Assembly: GCA_015039365.1 (NCBI GenBank)
Contig: WION01000294.1
Span: 1 to 64,000, forward strand
DNA length: 64,000 bases
Reading direction: 5' to 3'
DNA from: Amanita rubescens
Taxonomy: Eukaryota > Basidiomycota > Agaricomycetes > Agaricales > Amanitaceae
In this document: positions 50,262-61,900 of the stretch, one piece after another
How positions within the stretch are numbered: the stretch's first letter is position 1
Layout: each line of letters starts with the position of its first letter
The notes under the pieces: model-generated
Databases searched by the model: none
What the model saw: only the letters and a program-made list of their open reading frames with translations
What the model was told of the DNA's origin: nothing
Program-made: the position numbers and the translations under genes

Positions 50262-50703
50262 CAACTGGGATATCTCCACCACATCTTTGAGCAGTGCCCT
50301 GAGAAAGGGTTATTGGGACTCTCCAGGGTGGTGGGAGGGTAGCACAGAAGGCTTAACTCCTAATTTAGGGTTAAGCATTTTTGGCTGACCCTGGTAGTAC
50401 TCATGAGGCCAGACTGGTCAGTGCATGCATTTGATGGCTGACCTGGCTGGACAGTAATGAGCCCAGACCTGCTGCACATTTATCTGTGTCCTGCCAGGCT
50501 GGATGCCCATTGTGATGAGCACAATTACTACCAAACAACATGGCAGACATCTGGTATGTGTACTATGTGTGTGTTGTGTTGTCTAGGCTGGACAAAGGTT
50601 TATGAATGCTTGGTTGGTTTACATTTGTGATACTGCATTTACTACTCAATCTGTGCCCTGCCATATTTGCCAGGACTGGCAAGTTGTGGTGTTTGGTGAC
50701 CAA

Positions 50704-51016
50704 AAATTGACATCCTGTTATGTACTCAACATTCCCATGCTATATAACATCATGTATATTGGCATTATGTTACCTACTCACATTCCCACACTAAAAAAAT
50801 ATTTAATCTTTGTCCCAAGCACTGATCACCATTTATTTAGATTATGATGAGCCCAGACCTACTGTACATGTGTCCAGCCTGGCTGGACACAGTCAGTAAA
50901 TGCAGCAGTGCAAGATTAATTTTTTTTAGTGTGGGAATGTGAGTAGGTAACATAATGCCAATATACATGATGTTATATAGCATGGGAATGTTGAGTACAT
51001 AACAGGATGTCAATTT
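50704..51016. mobile_element. Foldback element with about 98-bp inverted arms
   Basis: The segment 50704-50801 (AAATTGACATCCTGTTATGT ... CCCACACTAAAAAAAT) is repeated in reverse complement, almost without change, at 50919-51016. The 117-nt loop contains GTCCAGCCTGGCTGGACA, a relative of the palindromic word spread over 51-58 kb. Open frames within the two arms are identical because of the inversion and are not genes. Confidence 0.9.
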
Positions 51017-51367
51017 ATGAATGATCATCTTAATGGCAGAATTAATATTACAAGTGGATTTATGCTGAATAAATACATATTTTTCAACACTGCACTATGT
51101 TTACAGTGGCATATGCAACTGTCCGGCTAGGCTGGATATGGTGGAGATGGCATGCCTCCAACTGGCAGTGGTGACATATTGAGACAAAGGGGGGTTAATC
51201 TTACATAGTGTGAGTAATGAACAGTGGGTGATAGTGATAGATGTACTTGGCTATATGACATAGATTTAGATGCCTTATGCATCAACTGGCCGGCCAGGCC
51301 GGATATGGTGGATACTGCATGTGTATGGGCCTAGTCCCTGAATGGTCTGAGGAATGAACAAGCGACC

Positions 51368-51722
51368 TGGCATTTACATCCTACACATCAACCGTCCGGC
51401 CTGGCCGGATACGGTTTAGATTTTGACCGGCTGAAGGAGGGGTGGTGATGAATCAGGACAATGGGTCCAGTCCTATTTTGATCCGCGCAAAGTTCGGCGA
51501 TCAGAGTTGTAACAGCCCTTTGCTGCGTGTTTCCTTACCACCATGATCGTAAAACATAAGATAAAACATAGGTGAACATAGCGTAATGTTATAGGTGAGT
51601 GCTCACTATACGCAGGGATTGAACTCATTGTCCCGGTTCATCACTGCCCCTCCCTTCAGCCGGTTGCTGGGTACCCCGTATCCGGCCAAGCCGGACAGTT
51701 GATGTGTAGGATGTAAATGCCA
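51368..51722. mobile_element. Foldback element with CCGGCCTGGCCGG-bearing ends
   Basis: The left end (TGGCATTTACATCCTACACA then TCAACCGTCCGGCCTGGCCGG) is mirrored at the right end (CCGGCCAAGCCGGACAGTTG then ATGTGTAGGATGTAAATGCCA). Further in, GACCGGCTGAAGGAGGGG is mirrored by CCCTCCCTTCAGCCGGTT. Arms are about 100 bp. The centre carries a piece (about 51485-51550) similar to the element at 56655-56868. Confidence 0.82.
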
Positions 51723-51887
51723 GGGGTGTTGAGATGTACGCCATGCCTGATACGGTTCTCTCCCTCTATATCCATCGACAGCTGTCTCATTTATATGCCA
51801 GGATCATTCCAGTTCCATTATCATGAAAAGCTTCATTTATCTGCATTTAAAAATAAACAGTCCTCACATATGGCTATATATAGTACG

Positions 51888-54206
51888 CTATGTAACTTGT
51901 GCTCGATAGTCACATCTTGCAAGGTTCTCAGCATTGATGGTAACCATTGCTTTTCGACGATGAAGGGCATACGGTGATAGTGGGAAGTCACTTGGCGATT
52001 CCTTTGACGGCTTCATCGTTTTGAAAACCTGGCCTTTATGCTCCCCAAATAATACGACTACCGTTTGTTTTTCATTCGTTGGCATGACAGGAATGAGAAA
52101 CTCTGGGTCCATAAGAATCATGCGGCTCCGTCGGGTAAGATGAAGGAGAACAAGGCCACTTTCTATGCCCTTGATCATCCCCTCGTCGTTTTCCACCGAT
52201 TCACTGCCAAACATAACGACGGGCACTTCTTGTGGCTTGGTGTTTCGTATACGGACAAGAATACGCTTGTCCAGCAGGTCCCCATCGGTAGACCAATTTG
52301 CCAGGTATCCTTGTTGAAAATAAATATGCGTACGATCGAAGACCCTTGTTTACGTACCTCTTCCATCCCATTCAATCATTTTTGGAGGGTCTGGCGCTGC
52401 TGGGTTCCAGACCGAGTCTTCAGGGTCGTCTCTTGGCTCCGGCATGGGTGTTTCTCCACCCACGGCGGGGGTGGGAGGCAACGAAGGGATGGGAAGGGGC
52501 CGTGCAAAGGATTGAGGAACAGTGAGGGGGAAGCCGGTTCTGTTATACCATCAATACACCGTTACTGGTGGACTAGGGACACTTACACTTCATCGTACAA
52601 AAGTTCAATCGGCACGTTCATTATCCATTGTGCGCCACGCTGCTGCACGCGTAGGGAATCATCTCCGGCAACGTCCTGGACAGATACCAACGTCCCTTTG
52701 TAGGCATGTCGGCCACCTATTTTCGCATTCCTCCCGATATGAACCCTCAGCCGATCGCGAGTGAATTTCTGCATCGGAGGCCGAGGTGGTGCAGGGCCAT
52801 GAGAAAAGGACATAAAGTAGGACTTGAGCTGCCAGCCATGAACGTCTAACTGCAGTTGACAGCGTTCATTTCAAACTCTAACGTTAAAATAGATGATCGA
52901 CGTACCTCATCCTTTGTGTCCCGACTTTGAACGGTGATCAGACCGCCCTCTAGCTTTGTGATGAAGCCCACACTCCCTGCCCAGCCATTCGCTAATGAGG
53001 TGACTACAGAGACGTGGTCACCGAGGGAGAAACGGCGCCGAAGATGCACCCCTTCGACCTCCTCCACATCCTCCTTACCATCGACTCGCACACTATACGT
53101 GTCGTCATCATGATTCGCCATCACTACCTCACCCTCCATACTCATAAAAGTCCCCGTTTCAACCTTGACCTTTTCCCGTGCCTCTAGCGGACTGCGCAGA
53201 AAGAGTTCGCTGGAGATAAGCATGAATCGGTTGTGCTTCTCCTCGACCATTATCGCATGGTTCAACCTGAACGTTAGCATTCCTGACGCAAAATATGCGA
53301 CGTCTGCCGATCGAACAGCCTTTCCTTTTTCGAAGAATTTTGCAGGAACGCCTCGCTTCACAACAAATGGTACAAAGATTTTGTCTAAGAGAAATTTATA
53401 CGTATCTTTGCCGATTTTCCTTGCCTTCAGGCCGCCTGGTGTGACATCGCCCGGGCCATTGAACAGTCTTCGAGGAGGACGCCCGCCACGCCGCTCAAAT
53501 TTGAACCGATATCGAGGTATCAAAAGTACGTCATAAGAGCCATCGTTTAGCCCAAAGCCTATGGCGGCATCGGCACGGTATCGTTTGATGCCTTTATCGA
53601 AGTCTGGGTGTTTCTTGCATAAACGGAGCCAGCAGGGAGGCTTCATGAGAGAACCGTCGTCGTCATCATGGCTAGCTTGTTTTGAAGGCTGGTGATTGGC
53701 GGGTCGCTGTAGATATGGCCCCATCATATCGTTGATGTATTGTTCAAACTCTTGATGTCGATCCACCGTTATCTGGGCATCCTCAACATCTTCACAATTT
53801 AGTTCCAATATGATAAAATTTAGCATCGTTTGCAAACATACCATCTACACCCTCATCTAAATTATCATCATCATCGCCGTCATCCTCTTCATCCTCATCC
53901 TGTTCATATTCCTCTTCCTCCCCGTCACCAGCAGCATCCGCCTCTAGATCGAGAAATTGAGAAACGACCTGGACTCGTCTCCGCTTACGAGCCGGTTCTT
54001 GCATATGATCCAACTGTACAACGCATTAAGCAATGCGGACGTGAATCTCTTGAACACTTACCGACCGCTCATCATGACTGCTTGCGTGACTTGCGCCGTC
54101 CATCTGTACAACGTGTTTAATGAGGTCGCGTGCAAACAATTGGAACGGCAATCCTCTTCTAACTTACCGCCTGTAATCCTTCATTTCCGCTCATTCGAGT
54201 CGCCAT
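51888..54206 (-). CDS. SPT5-like protein with KOW-type region
   Basis: ATG 54204-54206 starts a gene whose exons join in frame through short introns. Two very small first exons are followed by KRRRVQVVSQFLDLEAD and a long Asp/Glu-rich stretch like the acidic N-terminus of SPT5. The main exon has WLRLCKKHPDFDKGIKRYRA, DVLLIPRYRFKFERRGGRPP, YLLF-like KDTYKFLLDKIFVPF, and HLRRRFSLGDHVSVVTSLAN with GWAGSVGFITKLEGGLITVQ, a KOW-like motif. Further C-terminal exons carry PMQKFTRDRLRVHIGRNAKI, TPMPEPRDDPEDSVWNPAAP (like the SPT5 C-terminal region), and VVVLFGEHKGQVFKTMKPSK, ending at 51888. SPT5 couples RNA polymerase II elongation to processing. I see no NGN domain before the first KOW, so this is a paralogue rather than the housekeeping factor. 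Confidence 0.7.
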
Positions 54207-57200
54207 ACTCATATCAATTCAATTCAATACTGTGAATGGGACTCCTTAGTGTAGCTACAATTCGGTGCTACTTGTGAAATATAGAAGGCTGAAGCGTGGG
54301 AAGATGGAGTTGATATGGCACGACTTTCATTGTTGACACTACAAATATGAACAAATATCCAACTACAGCGCCAGAACCTGTTGGGCGGCGACGCATCGGA
54401 GCTAGCGCTGGGAGAAATGATGAGGAATTACCTGATTGCTTATTTAGTTATTGAATGGCCCCGTTTGGGGCTTGCGAGCGATGTTGATTGGTTAGTTATC
54501 TACGATTGCGAAATGTACGAGTGACGAGGATCCACGCACTTGCGTACGACGTACGTTTGAATATGACACTATGGGTACTATCGACTGTCCAGCCTGGCCG
54601 GATACAGTGGGTGGGTTGATAGTGCGGCCATATCAGAGATAGCTTCTGTGATGTAACGACACAACAGGGCCTACTACCCGTGTAGTGTAAGCATGAACGT
54701 CGTTGACTCGTCTCTTCACCCTATACCAACCGTCCGGCCAGGCCGGGTACAGTGTGGGCCAGTTCCGCGGTACGGCTGCACGGCGGGAGGGGCAGGGCTA
54801 ATAAGCGCCTGTGTAGGTTAATGGACAGGTTTAAATACTTTTGAAAGTGTGGCCTAGGCTATGCAGTTTATGGCTTACATATCAACTGTCCAGCCTGGCC
54901 GAATACGATGTAAGTTGATATGACAGCACATGTGGGAGAGGGAATCGTATCACGCATGGCTGGCATCTCAACTGTCCGACCATGCTGGATACGACGTGGC
55001 CTGGGTAACTTGCGGCTGGCTGAGGGGAAGCGGAACAAGGTGAGTAATGAGTAGACGATGAGGAAATAGGGACTTGCCTATGACATGTTTTAATTGCTAC
55101 ACTCCACGATGTGCATTTACATTGCTTATATTTTACGATGGTCGTGGTACAGGAACACGCAACGAGAGGCCATTCTAACTCCGACTGCTGAGCTTGCATG
55201 GTGTGGAGCAGTATTTGTGGGACAAACAACAGATAAATGGTGATTGGGTGGTATTAGCGCACTCCTGAGAGACCTGCATACGATATGACCTTTACCTCAA
55301 TACTCAGTCCTTTGAGGGGATTTTCACAAAAGAGAGAAAAGTTCGGGGGGAAGGACGATTGCATTTGCGAATCCCTACAAACTGACTATACCTCATGCGT
55401 GTTCTCTCACGGTGAGGAGCCTAGACTGTAGATAGTGAAGTATGTAGAGCTGAAGACATCCGAAAGCCTGAGGAGAACTGCGCGAAGTGAACTTATGTAT
55501 CGACCTACCAGCTAGCAAAGAATGTTGCTAACATATGTACGTATACTGTTTGACTTCACTCTACAACTGCTGTCCGGCCAGGCCGGATATAGTGTCGGCT
55601 GATATGGCCGCACAACGTTTATGGTGGGAGAGAGGGAGTATGAGGTATTCTCTGTGATTTATCATGAATACAGCAGCATCTGGTGTGAGCAATGGAGAGG
55701 CGTAGTTGCTCGACTTACACAATAGAGATGGGTAATTCCTACACCAGCTGTCCGGCTTGGCTGGATACGGTGCAGCGCGGCTGCACGGGAGAGGAGAGGG
55801 AACGGTGCTTATCAGGCATCAACTGTCCGGCCAAGCCGGATGCAGTATGGGCTGACGTGCGACAGGCGGGAAGGGGGGGGGCAGCAGCGTGTAGGGACAC
55901 AAGCGGATACTAAGTGAGCAATGAGGAATGATATGCATACTTTATGCATCAAGCGTTCGGTGTGGCTGGATACATGGGCTGGGTAACTTGCGACTGGCTG
56001 AGAGGAGGTGCGCAACATACCTGAACAACAAGGCTTAGCGCTGTGTGCAATAAACGAGGATAGTAGATACTTGCCTATGAGATACCATTTATAATGATGG
56101 TAGCGCGATGCGACGTAATGATTCTTTTTATGAAAGAATCATGGAAGGACATTTTGTGCAAAGTGGAGGTTCACGCTGATTTTTGCCCTCGTGGAGCGAA
56201 CGGAGGAAACCACGGAAATAGCCAGGAGACCAGGGTGACAACAGGCATAGTCCCTGCGTAGTGTGAGAAACAAGCTGGCAATGAGGGCACCCATACTCGC
56301 CTGCTATAGCGTATATTCGCGATGGTGGATGCAGATTCTGTGGAGGTCAAGCGGAGTGAGGCTAGGAGATTGACGAGTCGGACGAAAGGTTGGTCGCCGA
56401 ACCTCCCTCCACTTGCTCCAGGCCCCTCCCTATACTGCCGCCTCTTCATCGTACCCGGGGGCGGCGTGGGATCAGGACAATGGGCCTATTACATGAGTAG
56501 AGTGAGCAATGAACAGCGATGACGAACGGTGATGAGAACACATGTACTTACCCATGCCCTTATAGCCTACTTGTGTGACTCCTGCGTAGAGTCAGCAATG
56601 AACGGGCGATGGGACATAAGTACTCACCTATTTACGCTACGCGTGTTTTTTCAACGATCATAATGGTATGGAACGAAGCAGCGGAAGGCTGTTATGACTC
56701 CGACTGCCGAACTTTGTGCCGCGCGAAACAGTATTTGTGGGGCAAACAACCGGGAAAAGAAATTCACGTGGCATTATTTGTACCATAAACACTGTTTTGC
56801 GCCGTGCAAGTTCAGCAGTCGGAGTTGTAATATCTGTTCGATGCGTGGTTTCATACCACCATGATCGTGCAAGTGCCATCGGCTCACACTACGCAGCTCG
56901 CTGTCAGTGCGCCGCTTACAAGTCACCCACCCTACACCGCATTTAGCCAGCTGGACAGTTTGTTTGGTTGGTTGATATGTATGGGCCAGTATGGCAAATA
57001 ACGCGTATAGGATCCTGTTCAAAGTACGTAGTATGTCCTCATTGTACGTTCATTGCTCATACCAACCAGGGACTATGTCTGTTGTCCCAATACGTCGCTG
57101 CGGTGTACGTCGTATCTGGCCAAGCCGGACAGCTGATGCTTTGGCCATAAAACGTGCATAGGTACTGTTCAAAATACGCCGTTGGCTAGTACGTATCTTC

Positions 57201-58423
57201 GTCGCCTGTCCATTGCTCATCCTATGCACCTCCCATCAGCTTGCAAGTCACATCGTATCTGGCCAGGCCGGGCACTTGATGCGTAAACCATGAACGCGTG
57301 CGATGTACTGAACACTATGGGTAAGTACACGTCTCCATCGCCTGTTCATCACTCAATGGTTGATACAGTTCCCTCTCAAACCTCCACATCGATATACATA
57401 GCTGCATTATCGATGTTGCTGCAGGGCGCTGGGCAATTGCAGCCAAGCTGATTAACAACGGCACTGCGTAAGTAAAAAAACAGCATTGATACAACTGCTT
57501 GATTACCGTCCATTGCAGAACGGTGAACTTTATGCGGGCGCGATTCAGACGCTGTGAAACAAACACGTACCCTGTTTTACTTTTACTTTTCATGTATGTG
57601 TAGAATAATGATAACGATACAATATCCCCGCTTGCTCTGCCATACCCGCTTACACCGCCATATCCGGCCAGGCCGGATGGTTGACTCTGCGTTAGCCACC
57701 AACACGCATAAGGATCAACAGGTGAAGCGTTGGTCATGCCCGATACGGCTCCTTCCCCCGCCTGTTCTGCCATACCAGCCCACACTGCCATATCCGGCCA
57801 GGCCGGACGGTTGATGCATCAGCCATAAACGTGCACAATGTACTGTTGAAGACATGTCATAAGCAAGTATTTGTGTCCTCTTCGGCTGTGCATCACTCAC
57901 TCTCTGCAGGTACTAAATTCGTTACCAGCATGAGTAGCAAAATGCAGGACAGGCTCAGCAGTCTCCTCAGACATCAACGTAAGGAAGCCGGGCACTGCGT
58001 AAGTCTCAGACTCCATAAAGCGACTGAGTCGTTAACTGCGCTGGAGGCTGGACGCTTGGGCTATTCGCTCAGGCTAGTGATTGACGCTGGGATATATACT
58101 ATAGTCTAGTTTCTGTTCACGTACGTATAGAATGGTGATAAAGATGCTTACTTATGGGCTTCCGACTGAGAATTGAAGCAACTCACCAGCTCCAATGTCT
58201 ATCAGCAGCCGTCTTGCGTATACGTCAGAGGAGTTACCTGTCAGCCCAAGATTCGCTGTTTAGCACCCTTCAGACCACGATAAAGGTTTTTTAGGGGAAA
58301 AATGCTCGCCCGGTCGGTTTTCTTTTCCTTCCCAATTCTTTAATCTTAACGTTAACATTAGTTATAGTGCCGCGCGTACTGTGCCGCTAAGTTATATTTG
58401 AAACATGGGCCAAAGTTCCTGGA
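54207..58423. other. Gene-free block of foldback and palindromic elements
   Basis: No coding block is supported over about 4.2 kb. At least fourteen copies of a 20-24-nt palindromic word close to TGTCCGGCCTGGCCGGATAC occur in both orientations. They are near 54586, 54731, 54887, 54973, 55571, 55750, 55824, 55949, 57108, 57254, 57659 and 57790, with weaker copies between. Adjacent phrases repeat too, for example GGGTAACTTGCGGCTGGCTGAG near 54995 and 55980, and GAGTAATGA/GAGCAATGA words. The region is best read as nested small non-autonomous elements. Confidence 0.8.
56655..56868. mobile_element. Foldback element, second family
   Basis: Arms of about 90 bp: the left begins CGATCATAATGGTATG and includes TGACTCCGACTGCCGAACTT and AAACAGTATTTGTGG. 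The right is the reverse complement with several mismatches, ending CATACCACCATGATCG. Single arms recur at about 55135-55215 and 51485-51550. Confidence 0.75.
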
Positions 58424-58930
58424 CGGGTATCTCGGTACAACGCTCACAACCAAATCATGATGTCGCTAGCGAGTGGTGATGCCCAGCTCTAAAAGGAGCA
58501 ACCAACCAACCAGGGCATAACCAACCAGGATCGTATAAGCTCAGGTGCCCTCCGCATATTCGTATAAGCCATGCCGGGCCTCCCCTACGGACGGGTATCT
58601 CGGTACAACGCTCACAACCAAATCATGATGTCGCTAACAAGTGGTGATGCCCAGCTCCAAAAGGAGCAACCAACCAACCAGGGCATAACCAACCAGGATC
58701 GTATAAGCTCAGGTGCCCTCCGCATATTCGTATAAGCCATGCCGGGCCTCCCCTACGGACGGGTATCTCGGTACAACGCTCACAACCAAATCATGATGTC
58801 GCTAACAAGTGGTGATGCCCAGCTCCAAAAGGAGCAACCAACCAACCAGGGCGTAACCAACCAGGATCGTATAAATTCAGGTGCCCTCCGCAGATTTGTG
58901 TATGCCATGCCGGGCCTCCCCTACTACCAG
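58424..58930. repeat. 168-bp tandem triplication at the 5' end of the SNF2 gene
   Basis: Three copies start at 58424, 58592 and 58760 (period 168 nt), each with GGGTATCTCGGTACAACGCT, AATCATGATGTCGCTA, GGAGCAACCAACCAACCAGG and CAGGTGCCCTCCGCA. The period keeps the frame. Copies 1 and 2 contain stops (TAA within CAGCTCTAAAAGG and GTATAAGCC), whereas copy 3 is open and leads into the coding sequence. Confidence 0.92.
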
Positions 58931-61900
58931 ATCGCAGCTCTCCTCCTGCTTCACTCGTGGAAAACCGAGGGCTCCACCCCCATTTATGCCTACGACGACC
59001 CAGACGTCAACGCCAAGCTTGGTATAAAGCGGGTTTCTGGGACCACTGCCCGCAACGATCATCCTGTTGGCGTTCCGGAGAAGGACAGGGAGTCCTTCAG
59101 CAATTTTATCAGCATCTGCATGAACGCCACCCTGGAACAGCTAAAGCAGGAGAAAAGGATTATCTCTTTTACCGGTCAAAAAGCATGGCAATCATATTGC
59201 TCCAATGTTATTTGTCGCGGGTTTAACGCTGAGATCGACCACCAGATGACGGAAGCCGGGATTCATCCTCAGCAATTACTGGAGATGAAGGGCGACGTAT
59301 GGGATCAGTCCCGCTTCAGTTACAATGCACAATCCATCGTCGGGCGTATCGTAGCTCAAACCATTTTTGGGGAAATCTTGGTTGAAGAACCAACCGGTCT
59401 GGTTCATCCCGACGCAGGCTCCTACTTGGACACTGTCATTACCTATAATATTGACCGGCTCCGAAAGCTACATGGCCGTACCCAGAAGAAGCTCGGCGGG
59501 TTTCAAAGTGACTTGGACAAGGCGATGAAAAGTAAGCGTTCCCTTATATTTTAAGGTATGAAATTGACAAAAACTGGTAGAAATTGAAGATGAAGACGTG
59601 CAGCTGGCAGATCTTCGGGCTGCTATAGCGGCACTTAACCGTTTCAACAAAAATACGGCAATTCTGCCAAGTGCGCGTGCAGCTGCAGCCAGGCACCAAA
59701 TCACGATAGATACCCTGCTAATAAAGCTAGGGAAGCCGAAGAAGGAGATTGCAGTAGGCGATAGGCACAAGGCAGCAGGTGTGTATCCATCCTTGCATAT
59801 GCGCAGCTACATGCCCTTACCCACCCTACTCAGCGGAGAACGCAAGAAGGCGAGCATTGCAGAAAAACTTCGTTACCGCAGATCTAGCGAAACCGGAAGA
59901 GGTGCTACGCATCATCTCTCTTTATGCTGATTACTTTGAGAGAGAGGGGGGTGAGCTGTCTCTTGACCGTGGAGATGCGGCTGGCGCATGGGATGTGCTA
60001 GTGGAGGACCTTGGTGACATGGGGGTCGACGAGATGAAGGGAAAGACGATTGAGGAGCTGTCTAACCTATTAGGGTTCATTGGGGCTCGACCGGTTAACT
60101 GGAACAGCTTCCGGGATAAAGATAACTTGGTTTCAGGATGGGATAAGGACGCCTCTGCGGATGTCCGTCAGAGGTTGGAGAATGGAGGTCCGGATACGGC
60201 GCCTCTTCAATTGCTATGGCACCAGCTGTGTGGCGTCGCTGCTATTGCTGACAGGGTCTGGACAGAGGAGAAAAAGCCAGATGTACATGGGGTCCTGCTT
60301 GCAGACGATGTTGGGGTAGGAAAAACGGCACAGGTTATGGCGTTCATTGCGTTCCTCCAGTTGGTTTACCAGTCGGAGGAGGAGGGAGGACTGACACGTC
60401 CCTCTATTATCAGTACGCCGTTCAAGCTGGCTTCCAAACATCCATTGCTGACTGGACGTTTTCAGAGGACCGTCCATACTTCATGGGCAAGGGTGACGTT
60501 CCCAATAAACCCCACGCCATCGTCGTTCCTAACTCACTGGTTGATCAATGGCGCCGGGAGCTCAAGACGTTCTTCAAACCATTTTCATTGGACATTTTCC
60601 AGCTACCAACCTCTGCCGCCGCTCTTAAATCTTATTTTTCTGATCCAGATGGCGTTTGGACAAAGGCAAACCATCAGCTCATATTCCGAGTTGTACTAAT
60701 TCCTCACTCGGTGAGCGTTGTTCATCCAATAACTGTGTCACGTAGCTGATCTAAACTAAAAAGGTGTTCAATACGCTCGCTGGACTAACCTATGACTGTA
60801 GCCGATCAGGGGCACACCGCAAACCCATCGACGATCCTCGAACGAAGAAGACCGGCGCCCCAAACTTTTTCGACCTCGAGTGGGCATCGGCGTGGATAGA
60901 TGAGGCACACGAATTTCGTGGGCCTCAGCGTGGGTTTGTCGGGGGCGTCCATCTTCGGATGAGATCGTCGATGATGTCCTGCTGTACAGCAACTCCACTG
61001 TACACGAAGCCCCCGGTGAGTCATCCTATCCGGCCGAGCCGGACATCGTGACTGACGACGAACAGGATGTGATAAACCTGGGACGCATTGTTGGAATCCC
61101 AGCATTGTGTGGCTCAGAGGGGCAAGAATTTGAGAGAAATGGAGTGCGAGAGCTTAATCGCGCAAAACGGATCCTAACCCCTGCCGTCAAGCAACAAATC
61201 CGGGTCGCCCACGAACAACAAATGCTGCTGAGGGACCAAAACAACGTCGAAATGCCTCCAGAAGCAGAGACAATAAAAAAAACGCAGGTCAACATTGTCA
61301 AAGACATCCAAGCTGCGTTCAATGGCTCCATTATTCGACGAACGATCAACTCCAAACGCCCGGATGGAACATGTCTCAACGATCAGCTCCCTCCTTACGT
61401 TTCGCACATTCTACCCGTTGAGTTAGAGGATTGGGAAATGACAGTACTCAACGACTCATTCCAGGACATAATGCAGAACAAAAAAAGTAGCACTCTTTTA
61501 GAGTTTTCTAATGAGGTAAGCCTGCCATGGCCGGCCCAGCTATACGGTATCTGAACATCTAAAACAGAGCTTTTATATCAACTATCGACTGAATCTCGTG
61601 TATCCTGTTGGACATCCATCGGAGAAACCTTTCCCTGTCTTTTCGTCGATGGCCGAGTGGGAAGAGAGGCCAGGATCAAAGCTAGTGGCCCTTATGAAGC
61701 TGCTCCAATATCTTCTCAGCGATGACGCTGTAGAACCCCCAACCGTGAATGAGGGTAGCGTTGTCTATCCGTCCCTCCCAGCCGGACGGTCTACATCCCA
61801 GACACGGAAGATACTTGTCTATTATGAGTACCCGATGTCAACGCCAACGGTAGAGTCTGTGATGAAGCTTTACGGCATTATCCCGTTCGTTCTAAATGGT

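Noticed and set aside
50602..51028. Two similar small genes on opposite strands
   Set aside because: They are the same sequence read from the two arms of a foldback element.
53165..53536. Plus-strand gene opposite the SPT5-like exon
   Set aside because: Antisense shadow of a coding exon.
57315..57791. 158-codon minus-strand gene
   Set aside because: It overlaps palindromic element copies, has repeated AGYGGVSGYGRASG-like words derived from them, and no domain.
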